A stretch of DNA of 64,000 nucleotides, from assembly GCA_021613375.1 (NCBI GenBank), contig CM038702.1:21456349-21520348 (forward strand), read 5' to 3'. The stretch is from Megaleporinus macrocephalus (taxonomy: Eukaryota > Chordata > Actinopteri > Characiformes > Anostomidae). Positions 22,952 through 34,436 of the stretch are shown here, in pieces. The notes beneath the pieces were generated by a model. That model was given only the letters and a program-made list of their open reading frames with translations. It had not been told where the DNA came from and did not search any database. Numbering within the stretch: position 1 is the first letter of the stretch; each line of letters begins with the position of its first letter. The position numbers and the translations under genes were made by a program.

Positions 22952-24464
22952 GTCAGTACCAGTCTCAAACTGGTCTTTTCATAGTTTTTAAAGAAAGTGT
23001 CTTTGAGCAGATGTCTTTAGAAGGCTGGTGATAGGTTAGGGTGACCTAGCTTATCACAACATCTTAGAGATGGAATACGTTTGTTGAGTTATAACAAACC
23101 CAATAGCCCAATAACTACAGTCAAAAATGAACTGCGGCAATCTAAAACATTTTCCTAGAACTGTAATTCTGTGTCTTTGTGGAAATTTTATTATTAAGAA
23201 CATAGAGTTTGCGTAAAAGCTGAGCTGGTAAAGTCAAGATGTGTACATGTGAATGTGTACATGGAAAGCATATTATTGTAAGAGGTGTATGCACACAGTG
23301 TGAAGAGCTCAGGAGAAAGAAGGAAGAGTTATCAACTAATAATACCCGATATCATCTTTCTATGACAGCAATTCTTGTTATGCTCAATCCATTATGGACC
23401 AATTCTCATATTAGAGACTTCACGTTCATTTCTGTGAAAGGCAAATATTGCAATAAAGCAGCCGCCCACCGTGTTGCTATATCTGAAGCCTCACCACATG
23501 CAGATGAAGATTAGTCACTGTAGCCCAAAGCACTCTTCACACGATCAGTGTAAGAATGCACAAAGGAACTCGTGACTCACGGCAAGATTGTGTAAGGTTT
23601 GTTTATAATGAAATTCTACCTTAATAAGGGCAAAGTCAGGTTATTTTGCTATCGTCCCGAGCATCAGATAATGGTGTCGTGTGAGTGTGTGCTTTGGAGT
23701 GTGTGTTCTCGTACAATGACTTTGTAGAAACAACTGAAAAAACAAGAATGACCTCCAAGATCAACCAAATGACCCCTGACTTGTGAAGTGCTTTTACAAA
23801 AGTTCTGTGATTCATTTTTTAAATAGACACTTATTAAACATCACTGTCAAAAGAAAACCAGTAACTTTACAGGAAAGCACAGAAACTTTCCTTACTTTCA
23901 TGTAAGGTAATGACAAATGGCTTTATCCCAAGCAAATGGCTTTATCCCAAGGCTTTATCCTAGAGCATCTCACATACATTCTTGTCTTTGGACAGCAATG
24001 ATATGGGACTTAATACATACGGGATATAAATGTAATTATTTATGTGTTTGTTTGTTTGTTTCAGGTATAGATGCATATATACACCATTCAAATGTTACAC
24101 AACACAACAAAATACACAATAATAACATATACAGTCAGATTTTATTATTATAAACAGTTCATGCTGTTAAAATTTATTTTCAAGAGTTTTCAAGAGAATG
24201 TAAAGAATAAATGAATAAAATGCTATTAGCATTGTAGCTCCACTCATAATTTTTTATAGTTTCTTGGTGTCATGAACTTGTATAAGTTCTAGTTCAACTG
24301 TTCTAGTATTATGGTACCATTTTACATATTTATTTGCAAAAAAAGATCATATTAAAGAAAATACTGAAAACAATGAATCCAAACCTATCAATTCTGGTGT
24401 ATATATACTTCATATGCATTTATGTTTATATTTATATACACATATTCATAAAACACACTCTAAC

Positions 24465-24685
24465 TCATCACCACCTGAGAATGATCCACCACCCATAATA
24501 ACACCTGCTCTATGGTGGAGTCCTGACCATTAAAGAACAGAACAGGGTTAAAGGGGAAAACAAAGTATACAGAGAATCAAATGAACTACAGTCTGTAACT
24601 GTAGAACTACAAAGTGCACCTATATGGTAAGTGGTGTAAATACAAAGAGGTGTATCTAATAAAGTGGCCAGCGGGTGTGTATAGG
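24465..24685 (+). repeat. Dispersed repeat family Z, copy 2
   Basis: Shares gagaatgatccaccac, cctgctctatggtgg, gaccattaaagaacag and aacaaagtat(a/g)cagagaa with the copy at 18125-18415, and continues further 3' (ctatatggtaagtgg … taaagtggcca). Confidence 0.6.
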
Positions 24686-24862
24686 ACATACATGTGATCT
24701 CACACTCTGGTCTTACATAAAAACATAAAAAAAAAGGTTATCGAAGCACGAGCAAGCTATTTCATGGCTTTTTGGTTCATCAGCCCAGTGAGCAGTTTGA
24801 AATGATACACTGATTTAGCAGCAGCAAAGGCAGAAACAGAAACACAGTAAACATGAGCTTAC

Positions 24863-24903
24863 TTGGATCTGATTTGGAGAATGTGTCCCTGTCGAGCAGA
24901 TTT
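24863..24903 (-). CDS. cpne8: Copine exon, C2A domain, first of three seen (41 bp)
   Basis: On the minus strand a pyrimidine-rich acceptor (cttttctctttttcag) is followed by 41 bases and the donor gtaagc. The first base closes the preceding codon; then come NLLDRDTFSKSDP and a single A that starts the ATC codon finished in the 2851-2897 exon. NLLDRDTFSKSDP is the first calcium-binding loop of C2A, with the Asp residues that coordinate Ca2+ in C2 domains. The earlier exon (ending …SCR in the family) and the start codon were not found above this point in the window. RDTFSKSDPICVLYTQG is closest, from memory, to CPNE8 among the CPNE5/8/9 group. Confidence 0.9.
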
Positions 24904-25149
24904 CTGAAAAAGAGAAAAGGAGAATGTTTTAATCATTTGCTGGGCGGCGTGATATAAAAAACACACTTTTTATTAAAAGTGATTATTTTATTAACTGTAG
25001 TTGTACGATCGTGGCTGCAGTTATGGCCTGTGATACCAAACGCATGGTGTAATTTTAGGTCCGATATTTCTCATTCACAGCTCATTGAAACAAGTGGAGA
25101 GTCTTGTGGTGTAGATTCTATACTTGTAATCCATTTTTAATCTATTAGT

Positions 25150-25260
25150 GTCTGTAGGTAGAGGTGGCACAGTGGTGCAGTGGTTAGTACTGTCGTCTCA
25201 CAGCAAGATTCAAGTTTAATCGCCCGATCCCTGTAGAAGGGAAAAAGCTGAAAGAGGTGT
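25150..25260 (+). mobile_element. SINE head fragment
   Basis: ggtggcacagtggtgcagtgg then ttagtactgtcgtctcacag is the same tRNA-like head as in the 16.6-kb SINE, opposite in orientation. The B-box region is degenerate and the SINE body is missing, so only about 100 bp remain. Confidence 0.6.
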
Positions 25261-25369
25261 GTGTGAGTGTTTGTAGGTAAATACATTTTTATAATCATTT
25301 GTGTGAATACAAATTAATATATACATTTGTGTGTAAAACAAAAGAACATCCTCAATCAAGTTTTTGGTC

Positions 25370-25680
25370 AATGCGCAAAAAAATATCACAATATAATCAA
25401 TATATTTTTACAATCCATGATATGCCACAGTATTTATTTTTCTGACATCTGATCAGTGGAGCAAAGTACTAGTGCTACATTAAAAAATACTTCCAACAAT
25501 GATTATATCAATATCTGTCAAACTGTGTCTGATAAAATGCTGCTTTAATTAATGCTGCTCTCTTTATAATGAAACATACAGTACAAGTACTGACAATATT
25601 CATGATATATTCAGAACAGCATGTTGTATTGTGACATCATTTATCATGATACACATACATATCGCCATACTGCCCAGCCC
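25370..25680. repeat. Decayed hAT-type MITE
   Basis: The right end (catatcgccatactgcccag then ccccagg) is, reversed, the CCTGGGGCTGGGCAGTATGG type of hAT terminus, and the interior is rich in atcacaatata and atgatat blocks. The left end was not resolved and no target duplication was found. Confidence 0.4.
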
Positions 25681-25927
25681 CAGGAGTTCAAACTGCATCA
25701 TAACTTTTACAAAAGGCCAATATTGCGATAGAGATTCACAAATAATGTATCGCGTAGCCCCTGTAAGTGAGCAGGTGCAAAAGTTTGCTCTGACTGATGA
25801 AGACAAGAACAGAGAGAGAGAGAGAGGCTGACTGTAATCATCATTAAACCCTGTCTCCTGGCCTTCACAATCTAATTACCTGAGCCTGAGAGAGAGAGAG
25901 AGCAGCCATGAAACACGACATGACAGA

Positions 25928-25932
25928 CAGAG

Positions 25933-25965
<33 letters not shown>

Positions 25966-26122
25966 ACACACACATGTACACACACGTACACACTCTTCAG
26001 CAGTGTTATCAACCTCCTTCCTGTAGCACCCATTTACTCCCTAACACGCTCAACTCCGCCTTTTCCCTGTACTCACACACACAGTCACTCACACACAGTC
26101 ACACACACACACACACACATGC
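25928..26122 (+). repeat. (CA)n microsatellites, two blocks
   Basis: Interrupted CA runs at about 25928-25990 and 26074-26128, separated by ordinary sequence. Just downstream (26230-26268) is a short GA run. Confidence 0.9.
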
Positions 26123-26532
26123 ACACACAAATATGTTGATAAGATGAAAAATGCACATTTGGCACACAGTCTCACACTCCCATGACTTGCAGCAGTGCGG
26201 AATAAACTGGAGTGAGGGACAGAGCACAGAGATATATAGAGAGAGGGAGAGAGAGAGAGAGAGATAGAGTGCTCACTGTCATATGCATATACATGTCCAT
26301 CAAAAATTAGGGTATGTTGGAGTATGATTGATGACTGCAATAAAATGAAAAGTCCAGTGAAAAACAATAATCTGCAAAATGGCAACTTTACAGGAGAGAC
26401 CAAAAACTTTACTTTCAATGTAAATCAATGGAACCAGAATTTTTTCAAAGCTATTCTATTGGTCCATTCCTCATGAAATTTTCACACAATGTAAACCACT
26501 TGTGTAACTAAATACATTGTGTAAACCACACA

Positions 26533-26536
<4 letters not shown>

Positions 26537-26601
<65 letters not shown>

Positions 26602-26612
26602 TACACACACAT
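26537..26612 (+). repeat. Compound (TA)n-(CA)n microsatellite
   Basis: TA repeats to about 26587, followed by CA repeats. The minus-strand open frame across it is an artefact. Confidence 0.93.
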
Positions 26613-26721
26613 TGTAAAATCCACACACTGCTGAGGCTATTCTTACAATAGGGTCCATTCTGCTTCATCAGAGTGAGCAGTTTAACACTTATTACTTCCA
26701 AGTGGCACATATGTCTAAGGC

Positions 26722-26885
26722 AGTGGTCACCAACCCTGGTCACAGAGATCTAGCTTCAATCTGCCACACCTACTCCAGCTGATCAACTTAATCAGAAGTC
26801 ACTGATTGGCTGGTTCACCACCTTAGGCAGCTGGAACTAAACTCCGCTGGAAAGTAGATCCCCCAAACTTCTGGTAAGCAGCGAT
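26722..26885. repeat. Fragment of a palindromic hAT-type MITE
   Basis: cagtggtcaccaaccctggt with agagatctagcttc at one side and ggaactaaactccgctggaa with gtagatcc at the other resemble the two arms of a common fish palindromic element. The right terminus is missing and no target duplication is visible. Confidence 0.45.
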
Positions 26886-27555
26886 TGCGTGTGATGCCTT
26901 CAGATGCCGTTTGTTAGCACATGAGGCGCTCATGCTTGTAAACATCGAGGATGTTTATGGTGAAAGTGCTGTGGGAGCAGAGAGGATGACTAATGGAAGA
27001 GAGCAAGAAATCTCTATCATGAGTCAGCTTTAGTCAGAGGAGCACCATTACAGAATGATCATTTACTCCACTCGTCAATACACTTCCAACATGGAATCTG
27101 TGAGGATTCTTTATGCAAACTGCAGGCAATACAAATAGTTTTAATTTAATATTTCACATGAATGGTAGTGTTTCATTTGTCCAAATCATGTCAGATTAAT
27201 CTCAGGCTTATTACATGCTAAGGCTGTTATTGCATGAGAATGAGAATATATGAGAATATACCATTATACGTAATGAGGAATTGCTTAAGCACATACCTAG
27301 GAGCTGTTTAAAACATCAATACAGCAGTATGCTATGGACAAGCCTATGATAAGACATGCATTGATACAGTGATGATGGTGTTGATATTGATAACTTTACT
27401 GTGTGTTACAAGTATGCACTACATTAAAGTCTCACAGTGTGACTTATACACATCCAGAAAGTAGTAAACATGTGCTCTAATAGTTAACCTATCATTGTTT
27501 GGAGAGGTGGCAGGTGTACACAAGTTCCTTATTCTTGAATTATATATATGTGTAT

Positions 27556-27690
27556 AATTGCTGGGTGATAAAACGATAATGATAAATGACACAAAATAAC
27601 ATTTCCTCAATAGAACTATAAGACGTAGCCGATAGAAAGTCGATAGAGTTCTGTCCATGTTTAGAGACAACACTACAGCACAGAGTGTAG
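27556..27690 (-). repeat. Fragment of the 58.7-kb hAT family
   Basis: gctgggtgataaaacgataa then caatagaactataagacgta then gccgatagaaagtcgataga matches, in reverse complement, the right end of the element at 58735-59897 (ctttctatcgactacatctt, tagttctatcg…). Only the terminal 130 bp or so are present. Confidence 0.65.
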
Positions 27691-28129
27691 GCGAAGCAGC
27701 TTATCCCATGTGCTAGTAGTCTGGTTACTGCAGGCGTTCACACTCGAGCAGTGAGAACAAAATAAGAGAAAATGAAGACAGTGTTATCAAGAAAATGTTA
27801 ATTTGAGCGACACCATTCCTGAAGAACACACCTTAACAGACAGTCCAAAGCTCTGGGGTCCCAGATACATGAGGTTAAAAAGACTAAAAGTCAACACGTA
27901 TCCTACACACATTACGGACAAGATATTGGACAGTTTGTGGACTATATGTGTACGTTGACAGAGAGCCATTTGAGAAGCAGCTGCGTGTTTTAAAGCTGTT
28001 GCAGTATCTCCTCAAAAAATCCAAATCATCAGTTAATCCATTATCACTTTGTGTTTAAATAATATTTAACACCCTGTAAGCGTTATCTTATGCATCTTAT
28101 CCCTTCTCCTGTATGTACATTTTTGTCAT

Positions 28130-28608
28130 AATGGTGCTTAAGGTACCTTTTTGCACATGTTCTGGGAGTGCCCCAAGGTGTACAGATTTTGGTCTAAGGT
28201 CTCTTCTACTCTGTCAGAAATTTTGGGGACTTCAATTCCAATGTCACCTCAACTTTTTCTTCTGAACAACGACTCCTGTTGTAATGTGAACAGTACAGAA
28301 AATAAAATCTGGATGGCTGACATAACCGCAGCCAAACAATGACTAGCTTTGTGTTGGCAACCCTCTCATTCCTTGAGCTGGAGACAATGGATTCTTTTCT
28401 GTATTGACGTTATCAACCTGGAACTTTCAACTGCCCACATCCATGGAGCTAAGGGAAAGAGATTAATGGCTTAGGAGAATGCTGCTGGGATGTTTATGGC
28501 GCTGCTCTGAACTTGTTTAGTTTTATTTCTGTTTTTAATATTACATTGTTTTTGATGAACTGGCCATTAGGGAGGGTGCCTCGGGGAAGTGGGTGGGAGT
28601 TTGTGGGT

Positions 28609-28610
<2 letters not shown>
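28130..28610 (+). pseudogene. L1-type LINE ORF2 C-terminal remnant
   Basis: The plus strand encodes HMFWECPKVYRFWSKV, then IPMSPQLFLL, IWMADITAAKQ, a TGA at about 28339, then LALCWQPSHSLSWRQWI in the same frame. This is the CCHC-like end region of fish L1-type ORF2 (H-x-FW-x-CP … FW … LTAAK … W). The TGA is an internal nonsense codon. The 3' part runs into gggagggtgcctcgggg and then a long (TA)n and T tract, consistent with an L1 3'UTR. The upstream RT is absent, so this is a strongly 5'-truncated copy. Confidence 0.65.
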
Positions 28611-28699
<89 letters not shown>

Positions 28700-28720
28700 T
28701 TTTTTTTTTTTTTTTTTTAA
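28611..28720 (+). repeat. (TA)n followed by poly-T
   Basis: About 42 TA units end in aattt and about 20 T, directly after the L1-type remnant. Open frames over it (YIYIYI) are artefacts. Confidence 0.95.
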
Positions 28721-29530
28721 AAGCTGTCGCATTATCGAGAACAGCATTAGGTACACTGGATATATATATGTCTTAGTTTAGCCTAATGAAGTGCTGAGCA
28801 GTCAAAGCACGTATTAGATGATATAACACTGGGTTACCACAAAGAAAAGTTTATAAAGGGTTAAATATACACACTGTTCATCTTTCAATTTTCAAACAAT
28901 GTAAATGGCAGCTGCTACATTCAAATGATGGAGAAAAATAAACAAATAAAAAAATACAATGTCCACAAATGCCTAAAACCTTTGTACAAGTCTTTATCAC
29001 AAAGCTATGTGTGAGGCATCAGAGAGCATATTCATTACCATTTCACACAATACGAGTAGAAGCATTTATTCAAGTAGCATTTCTAATTCAATTCTTGAAA
29101 TGGTTTGTTCTTTATTGAGAGTCTATTAGATCTACTCAACCATGACATTAAGCATAAATAATGATTCATGCTACACCTCCATCATCTGTAGATCACAGAC
29201 TAACCAAGCCAAATAGCTCTTGTAAGTGAGGCCATGGATGGGAAATTCTTTCACACGTATTTGCACCTTCCAGACTACGTGCTGGCTCGCAGCTAGCTCT
29301 CTTGATTTCATGACTTACTCTTCTCCTCTCTTGCTTTGCTTTTCAGTCTTTTCCTACATGCTTGCGAGCTGTGGAAGCAGCCAATGACAGGTGACCTGTA
29401 GATGTGTATAGATATACCATATATGTTAAGGAATCCAGTAGAACACAAATTTGCTAATAATTTGGCACTTGATCAGGTGCCTTAATAGAAAGTGCCAGAT
29501 TTAAATACAAGTGTAGAATAACAGTGTAGG

Positions 29531-30436
29531 CTTACAGGCAAGGCAAGTTTATTTGTATAGCACCTTTCATACATAATGGCAACTCAAAGTGCTTTATATA
29601 AATAAAGACATAAAGACAAATAAATGCAAAAAAGGCATTACAACATCAAAATATATCAGTTAAAAGAAATAAGAAATATAAAAATGTATTAAAATTTTTA
29701 ATTAATATTTAAAATATTAAAAATTAAACATAAAAATGAAGAATGAGGGAAAAGTGTCGTTGGACTATAGAAGAGTTGGAGAACTAACAGATTTTTAAAC
29801 TGAGCTGAAATCCTGCTCAAACAGGAATGTTTTTAGTCTGGATTTAAAGGTGTCCAGTGTTGGGGCTCTTCTAATGCTCTCGCTCAACTGACTTCAGCAG
29901 CAGTAACTAAACACTTCTTCCCCACGTTTAGTCTTTACCTTAGGAAGGACTAACTGACTACTTCCTAACAATCTAGGAGTTCTGCTTGACTCATACCGCT
30001 GTACTAGATCACACAGATAAGCTGGTCCTATACCATTGAGACATTTATAGAGCAGTAAGAGCACCTTGAAGTCTATTCTGTAACATACTGGTATCCAGTA
30101 TAAGAATTTAAGAACGGGGGTGATGTCTTCCCTTCTTTTGCTCCTAATGAGAATTGATTGTCTTTTTGGAAATCCAGTTAGGAGAGCATTACAGTAATCC
30201 ATCCTGTTGGAAATAAAGGCATGGAAGATTTTCTCCAGGTCTGGTTCAGACAGAAAATGTCTAACCCTGTTGATGTTTTTAAGATGATAAAAAGCTGATT
30301 TAGTAGCGGCTTTAATATGACTTCTAAAACTGAGATCAGAGTCTATTAAAACACCAAGATTACAAGCTAGAGCTAGCTCTTTAGATTTCAGGGCTCTGGA
30401 TATGCAGCTAGTTTGTGCCACGCAAACATTAGCCAT
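29531..30436 (-). pseudogene. Second LINE family (L2-like), 3' fragment with internal deletion
   Basis: The 3' end (aggcaaggcaagtttatttg then tatagcacctttcat) is a LINE tail related to but distinct from the TTGAC tail. On the minus strand the ORF reads NLGVLIDSDLSFRSHI, HAFISNRMDYCNALLTG, then FPKRQSI…, ITPVLKFLYWIPVCYRIDFK and LPKVKTKRGEEVFSY. Compared with the L2 copies at 7-15 kb it lacks about 14 codons (the [13 protein letters not shown] stretch) between NALLTG and ITPVL, without losing frame. The RT core is absent. Its 5' edge abuts the 23-bp minisatellite. Confidence 0.78.
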
Positions 30437-32212
30437 GTAGGCTCATGAACGTCAGAAGAAGGCTCATAATTAGCAACATATGCTCATAAACATTAGCAAT
30501 GTAGGCTTATAAACATAAACCATGTAGGCTCATTAATGTCAGCAATGTGTGCTCATAATTAGCAATGCAGGCTTATAAACACTAGCAATGTAGGCTTATA
30601 AACGATAGCAATGTAGGCTTATAAACACTAGCAATGTAGGCTTATAAACACTAGCAATGTAGGCTTATAAACACTAGCAATGTAGGCCCATAAACGATAG
30701 CAATGTAGGCTTATAAACACTAGCAATGTAGGCTTATAAACACTAGCAATGTAGGCCCATAGAGATAGCAATGTAGGCTTATAAACACTAGCAATGTAGG
30801 CTTATAAACACTAGCAATGTAGGCCCATAAACGATAGCAATGTAGGCTTATAAGCACTAGCAATGTAGGCTTATAAACACTAGCAATGTAGGCCCATAAA
30901 CGATAGCAATGTAGGCTTATAAACACTAGATATGTAGGCCCATAAACGATAGCAATGTAGGCTTATAAACACTAGCAATGTAGGCTTATAAACACTAGCA
31001 ATGTAGGCCCATAAACGATAGCAATGTAGGCTTATAAACACTAGCAATGTAGGCTTCTAAACACTAGCAATGTAGGCCCATAAACGACAGCAATGTAGGC
31101 TTATAAACACTAGCAATGTAGGCCCATAAACGATAGCAATGTAGGCTTATAAACTCTAGCAATGTAGGCCCATAAACGATAGCAATGTAGGCTTATAAAC
31201 TCTAGCAATGTAGGCTTATAAACACTAGCAATGTAGGCCCATAAACGATAGCAATGTAGGCTTATAAACACTAGCAATGTAGGCTTATAAACACTAGCAA
31301 TGTAGGCCCATAAACGATAGCAATGTAGGCTTATAAACACTAGCAATGTAGGCTTATATACGATAGTAATGTAGGCTTATAAACACTAGCAATGTAGGCT
31401 TATAAACACTAGCGTAGTAGCCCATAAACGATAGCAATGTAGGCTTATAAACACTAGCAATGTAGGTTTATGAACACTAGCAATGTAGGCTTATAAACGA
31501 TAGCAATGCAGGCTTATAAACACTAGCAATGTAGGCTTATGAACACGAGCAATGTAGGCTTATAAATGATAGCAATGTAGGCTTATAAACACTAGCAATG
31601 TAGGCCCATAAACGATAGCAATGTAGGCTTATAAACACTAGCAATGTAGGCTTATGAACACCAGCAATGTAGGCTTATAAATGATAGTAATGTAGGCTTA
31701 TAAACACTAGCAATGTAGGCTTATAAACACTAGCAATGTAGGCCCATAAACGATAGCAATGTAGGCTTATAAACACTAGCAATGTAGGCTTATAAACACT
31801 AGCAATGTAGGCCCATAAACGATAGCAATGTAGGCTTATAAACACTAGCAATGCAGGCTTATAAACACTAGTAATGTAGGCCCATAAACGACAGCAATGT
31901 AGGCTTATAAACACTAGCAATGTAGGCTTATAAACACTAGCAATGTAGGCCCATAAACGATAGCAATGTAGGCTTATAAACACTAGCAATGTAGGCTTAT
32001 AAACACTAGCAATGTAGGCTTATAAACACTAGCAATGTAGGCTTATAAACACTAGCAATGTAGGCCCATAAACGACAGCAATGTAGGCTTATAAACACTA
32101 GCAATGTAGGCTTATAAACTCTAGCAATGTAGGCTTATAAACACTAGCAATGTAGGCTTATAAACACTAGCAATGTATGCTTATAAACACTAGCAATGTA
32201 GGCTTAAACTTG
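30437..32212 (+). repeat. 23-bp minisatellite, about 77 units, with trimer higher-order structure
   Basis: Two main unit types alternate: A (cttataaacactagcaatgt then agg) and B (cccataaacgatagcaatgt then agg). Through most of the array they follow an A-A-B order, giving a 69-bp higher-order period. This is also why long minus-strand frames stay open with a 23-residue repeat (…LHCYRLWAYIASV…). The first units at 30430-30560 are more diverged (gctcat… attagc) and join the LINE fragment directly. Confidence 0.96.
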
Positions 32213-32215
32213 TTA

Positions 32216-32905
32216 TGAACGTATATTAAGTAGAAAGTACAGAGTTTTCTAAAAGTACAGGGCAAAATATTCAAGTACAGATACTTAAGAATTACAGTAC
32301 AGCAACAAAGCACTTACATTTTGTCACAGACCACCTCTGCATAAAAAGAAACCCTCTGAAGAAAACCTCTAGTGCAGACCTATCGCATCTTTCAGCGTGC
32401 CTTCACTGGAAAAACATCCTGACTTGCAGTTACATCAAATAAAATCACAGTGATCATGCGCTGGTTTGTGAATGTATTTGGAACCATGACAGCAGAAGGA
32501 CTGGCACATCATCTTCTCAGCGACACATGGCAGACGTTCTGCAGCAGCTACAGTTAATTAGTCTCACAGGTCTGCACACTGTTGACCAAAGTGCTCACTT
32601 GGAGGAGGACCGTAAGACCCAGAGCTCCATTCAGAAGAAGACCCTCTGCGGACAGTAGCTGTCATTCTTGAGCTAAGGGCCTGTAGAGCTGCTGCTGAGA
32701 GGCTGTGTTAGGTCTGTGGGAGATTTAAAGCATCCTTTGGGGAAGCTGAAAGAACTCTGAATCCCTCCAAACTGCAGCACAGCACAGCTCACACAGAGCC
32801 AACACAAGATGATACACATCCCCTGATGTCCTGGACAAATCCCAGGCTTCCAGTGAAGTCCGTGTGAAGATATGTGTATGTGTCTGTCCTGTTTACAATG
32901 GCAGT
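32216..32905. other. Unique sequence between two related minisatellite arrays
   Basis: About 690 bp of ordinary sequence with no supported exon, RNA gene or mobile element. It separates two arrays of the same repeat family. Confidence 0.6.
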
Positions 32906-33690
32906 CTGGGCTCATATATTAGCAATGTAGACTCATAAACACTAGCAAAGTAGGTTTTTGAACATTATTAATTAGCCATGTAGGCTTTAAACATTAGCAA
33001 CATAAGCTTATAAACATTAGCAGTGTAGGCTCTTATTTAGCAATGCAGGCTTATAAACATTAGCCATGTAGGCTCATTAACAACAGCAGTGTGGGCCCAT
33101 AATTAGCCATGTAGGCTCATTAACAACAGCAGTGTGGGCCCATAATTAGCCATGTAGGCTTATAAACATTAGCATTGTAGGCTCATATTTAGCAATGCAG
33201 GCTTATAAACATTAGCAGTGTAGGCTCATATTTAGCAATGCAGGCTTATAAACATTAGCCATGTAGGCTCATTAACAACAGCAGTGTGGGCTCATATTTA
33301 GCAATGTAGGCTTATAAACATTAGCATTGTAGGCTCATATTTAGCAATGTAGGCTTATAAACATTAGCATTGTAGGCTCATATTTAGCAATGCAGGCTTA
33401 TAAACATTAGCATTGTAGGCTCATATTTAGCAATGCAGGCTTATAAACATTAGCATTGTAGGCTCATATTTAGCAACGCAGGCTTATAAACATTAGCATT
33501 GTAGGCTCATATTTAGCAATGCAGGCTTATAAACATTAGCAATGTAGGCTCATATTTAGCAATGCAGGCTTATAAACATTAGCATTGTAGGCTCATATTT
33601 AGCAATGCAGGCTTATAAACATTAGCAGTGTAGGCTTATGAATGTAAGCAGTGTAGGCTCATATTTAGCAATGTAGGCTCATAAAAACAC
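32906..33690 (+). repeat. Second array of the 23-bp family, 43-bp dimer units
   Basis: Units such as gtaggctcatatttagcaat then gcaggcttataaacattagc form a dimer of a 20-bp and a 23-bp monomer, about 17-18 times, with most regular copies from 33160 to 33640. The monomers share ggct(c/t)at and (a)ttagcaatg with the 30.4-32.2 kb array but use acattagc instead of acactagc. The two arrays therefore split and homogenised separately. Confidence 0.94.
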
Positions 33691-34179
33691 TATGATCAAC
33701 AATTATGATAACAGCTTACACTTGTGGCAGACTGCCAAAAACAATAAAACTAGTTTAATTATTATGTTTTAAAGACAACATCCCATAATTACAGGAAGAA
33801 GTTAAGGTTCCTGCTGTAAAAGTACAACGTGCAAACTACTGAATTACAATGTTTCACTGCCTAAATCGTGGGACACTGATCCACCAACTCTATAACACTG
33901 TAGAACAGTGAGAATGAAGAGAACGGGGAACTTCAGAAACGCATTAAAGAGGTAGAACATTCTTGAACATTATAAATAGAGAGAGTCTTTACAGGTGTGC
34001 AAGTTACCTATTAATATCTCCCCATACCACCACACACACAGGGACTTTTTTACTTTACACTGGTAACAATACAAAATGGCCATTTTCTTCTGTGTTACAG
34101 AAACATGGTGACCATTATTACTATGAACCATGAACAATGTACAACAGGCCATGAGCTAAAGAAGCCAGCAGCATTTCTG

Positions 34180-34395
34180 GACACTGTTGGCGCGTGACTT
34201 CTGATGTGGATAGTACAGTGTTATCTTGCATTTGTGGATGCAGCTACAAATTATATTTAATAACAAATGTATGTCAAAGTATTCCTGAGCCCATGTGGTA
34301 ATATCCACAACTGAAGCATGCATTTTTTAATGCAGTGCAATCTAAAGGGGTCGAAGGTCACGGGCATTGAGTGTTTTACTGAGATTTTACTGGGT
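34180..34395 (-). pseudogene. Tc1-type transposase scrap
   Basis: The minus strand aligns with the middle DNA-binding part of fish Tc1 transposases (LHCIKK, then a wrecked segment, then CIHKCK) but has stops and indels. The same region is split by the L2 at 7205/10205; here it is continuous, so it shows what the uninterrupted segment looks like. Confidence 0.5.
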
Positions 34396-34436
34396 TTTTG
34401 AAACATTTTGATGATTTTATGCACTGTACTCATGAA

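Larger units (their letters stand above)
21458..23060 (+). repeat. Tandem duplication of a 560-bp unit, second copy interrupted
   Basis: Unit 1 (about 21458-22018) and unit 2 (about 22019-23060) start with ctatttacacaacaaa(c/t)aac and align through gattttcccaagtcc, agactataaa and ttaaagaaag(c/t)gtctttg to the gatgacct(a)/gtgacctag block. Unit 2 is longer only because of the 525-bp insertion at 22268-22792. The best-conserved 72 bp of the pair (from gattttccc to atacaggt) is open in one plus-strand frame in both units. Confidence 0.85.
2898..24862 (-). other. Copine intron of about 22 kb, filled with repeats
   Basis: Bounded on the minus strand by the donor gtaagc (24862 downward) and the acceptor ctgcag at 2898-2903. 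It hosts both large L2 LINEs, the SINE with its 20-bp minisatellite, the composite hAT-type insertion and several microsatellites, each listed separately. In 4100-6070, 17830-18120, 18420-19430, 20070-21270 and 23060-24460 I see no coding exon and no further recognisable element. Confidence 0.75.

Noticed and set aside
23239..23514. 91-residue Cys/His-rich plus-strand frame
   Set aside because: Cys spacing (CTCECVHG…CTQCEELRRKKEEL) hints at a metal-binding motif. However, there is no family match I can name, no duplicate and no splice context, and the composition resembles intron sequence.
30720..31989. Repetitive minus-strand frames with a 23-residue period (LHCYRLWAYIASV...)
   Set aside because: They follow from the 69-bp higher-order period of the minisatellite. 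They begin and end wherever a variant unit breaks the frame.
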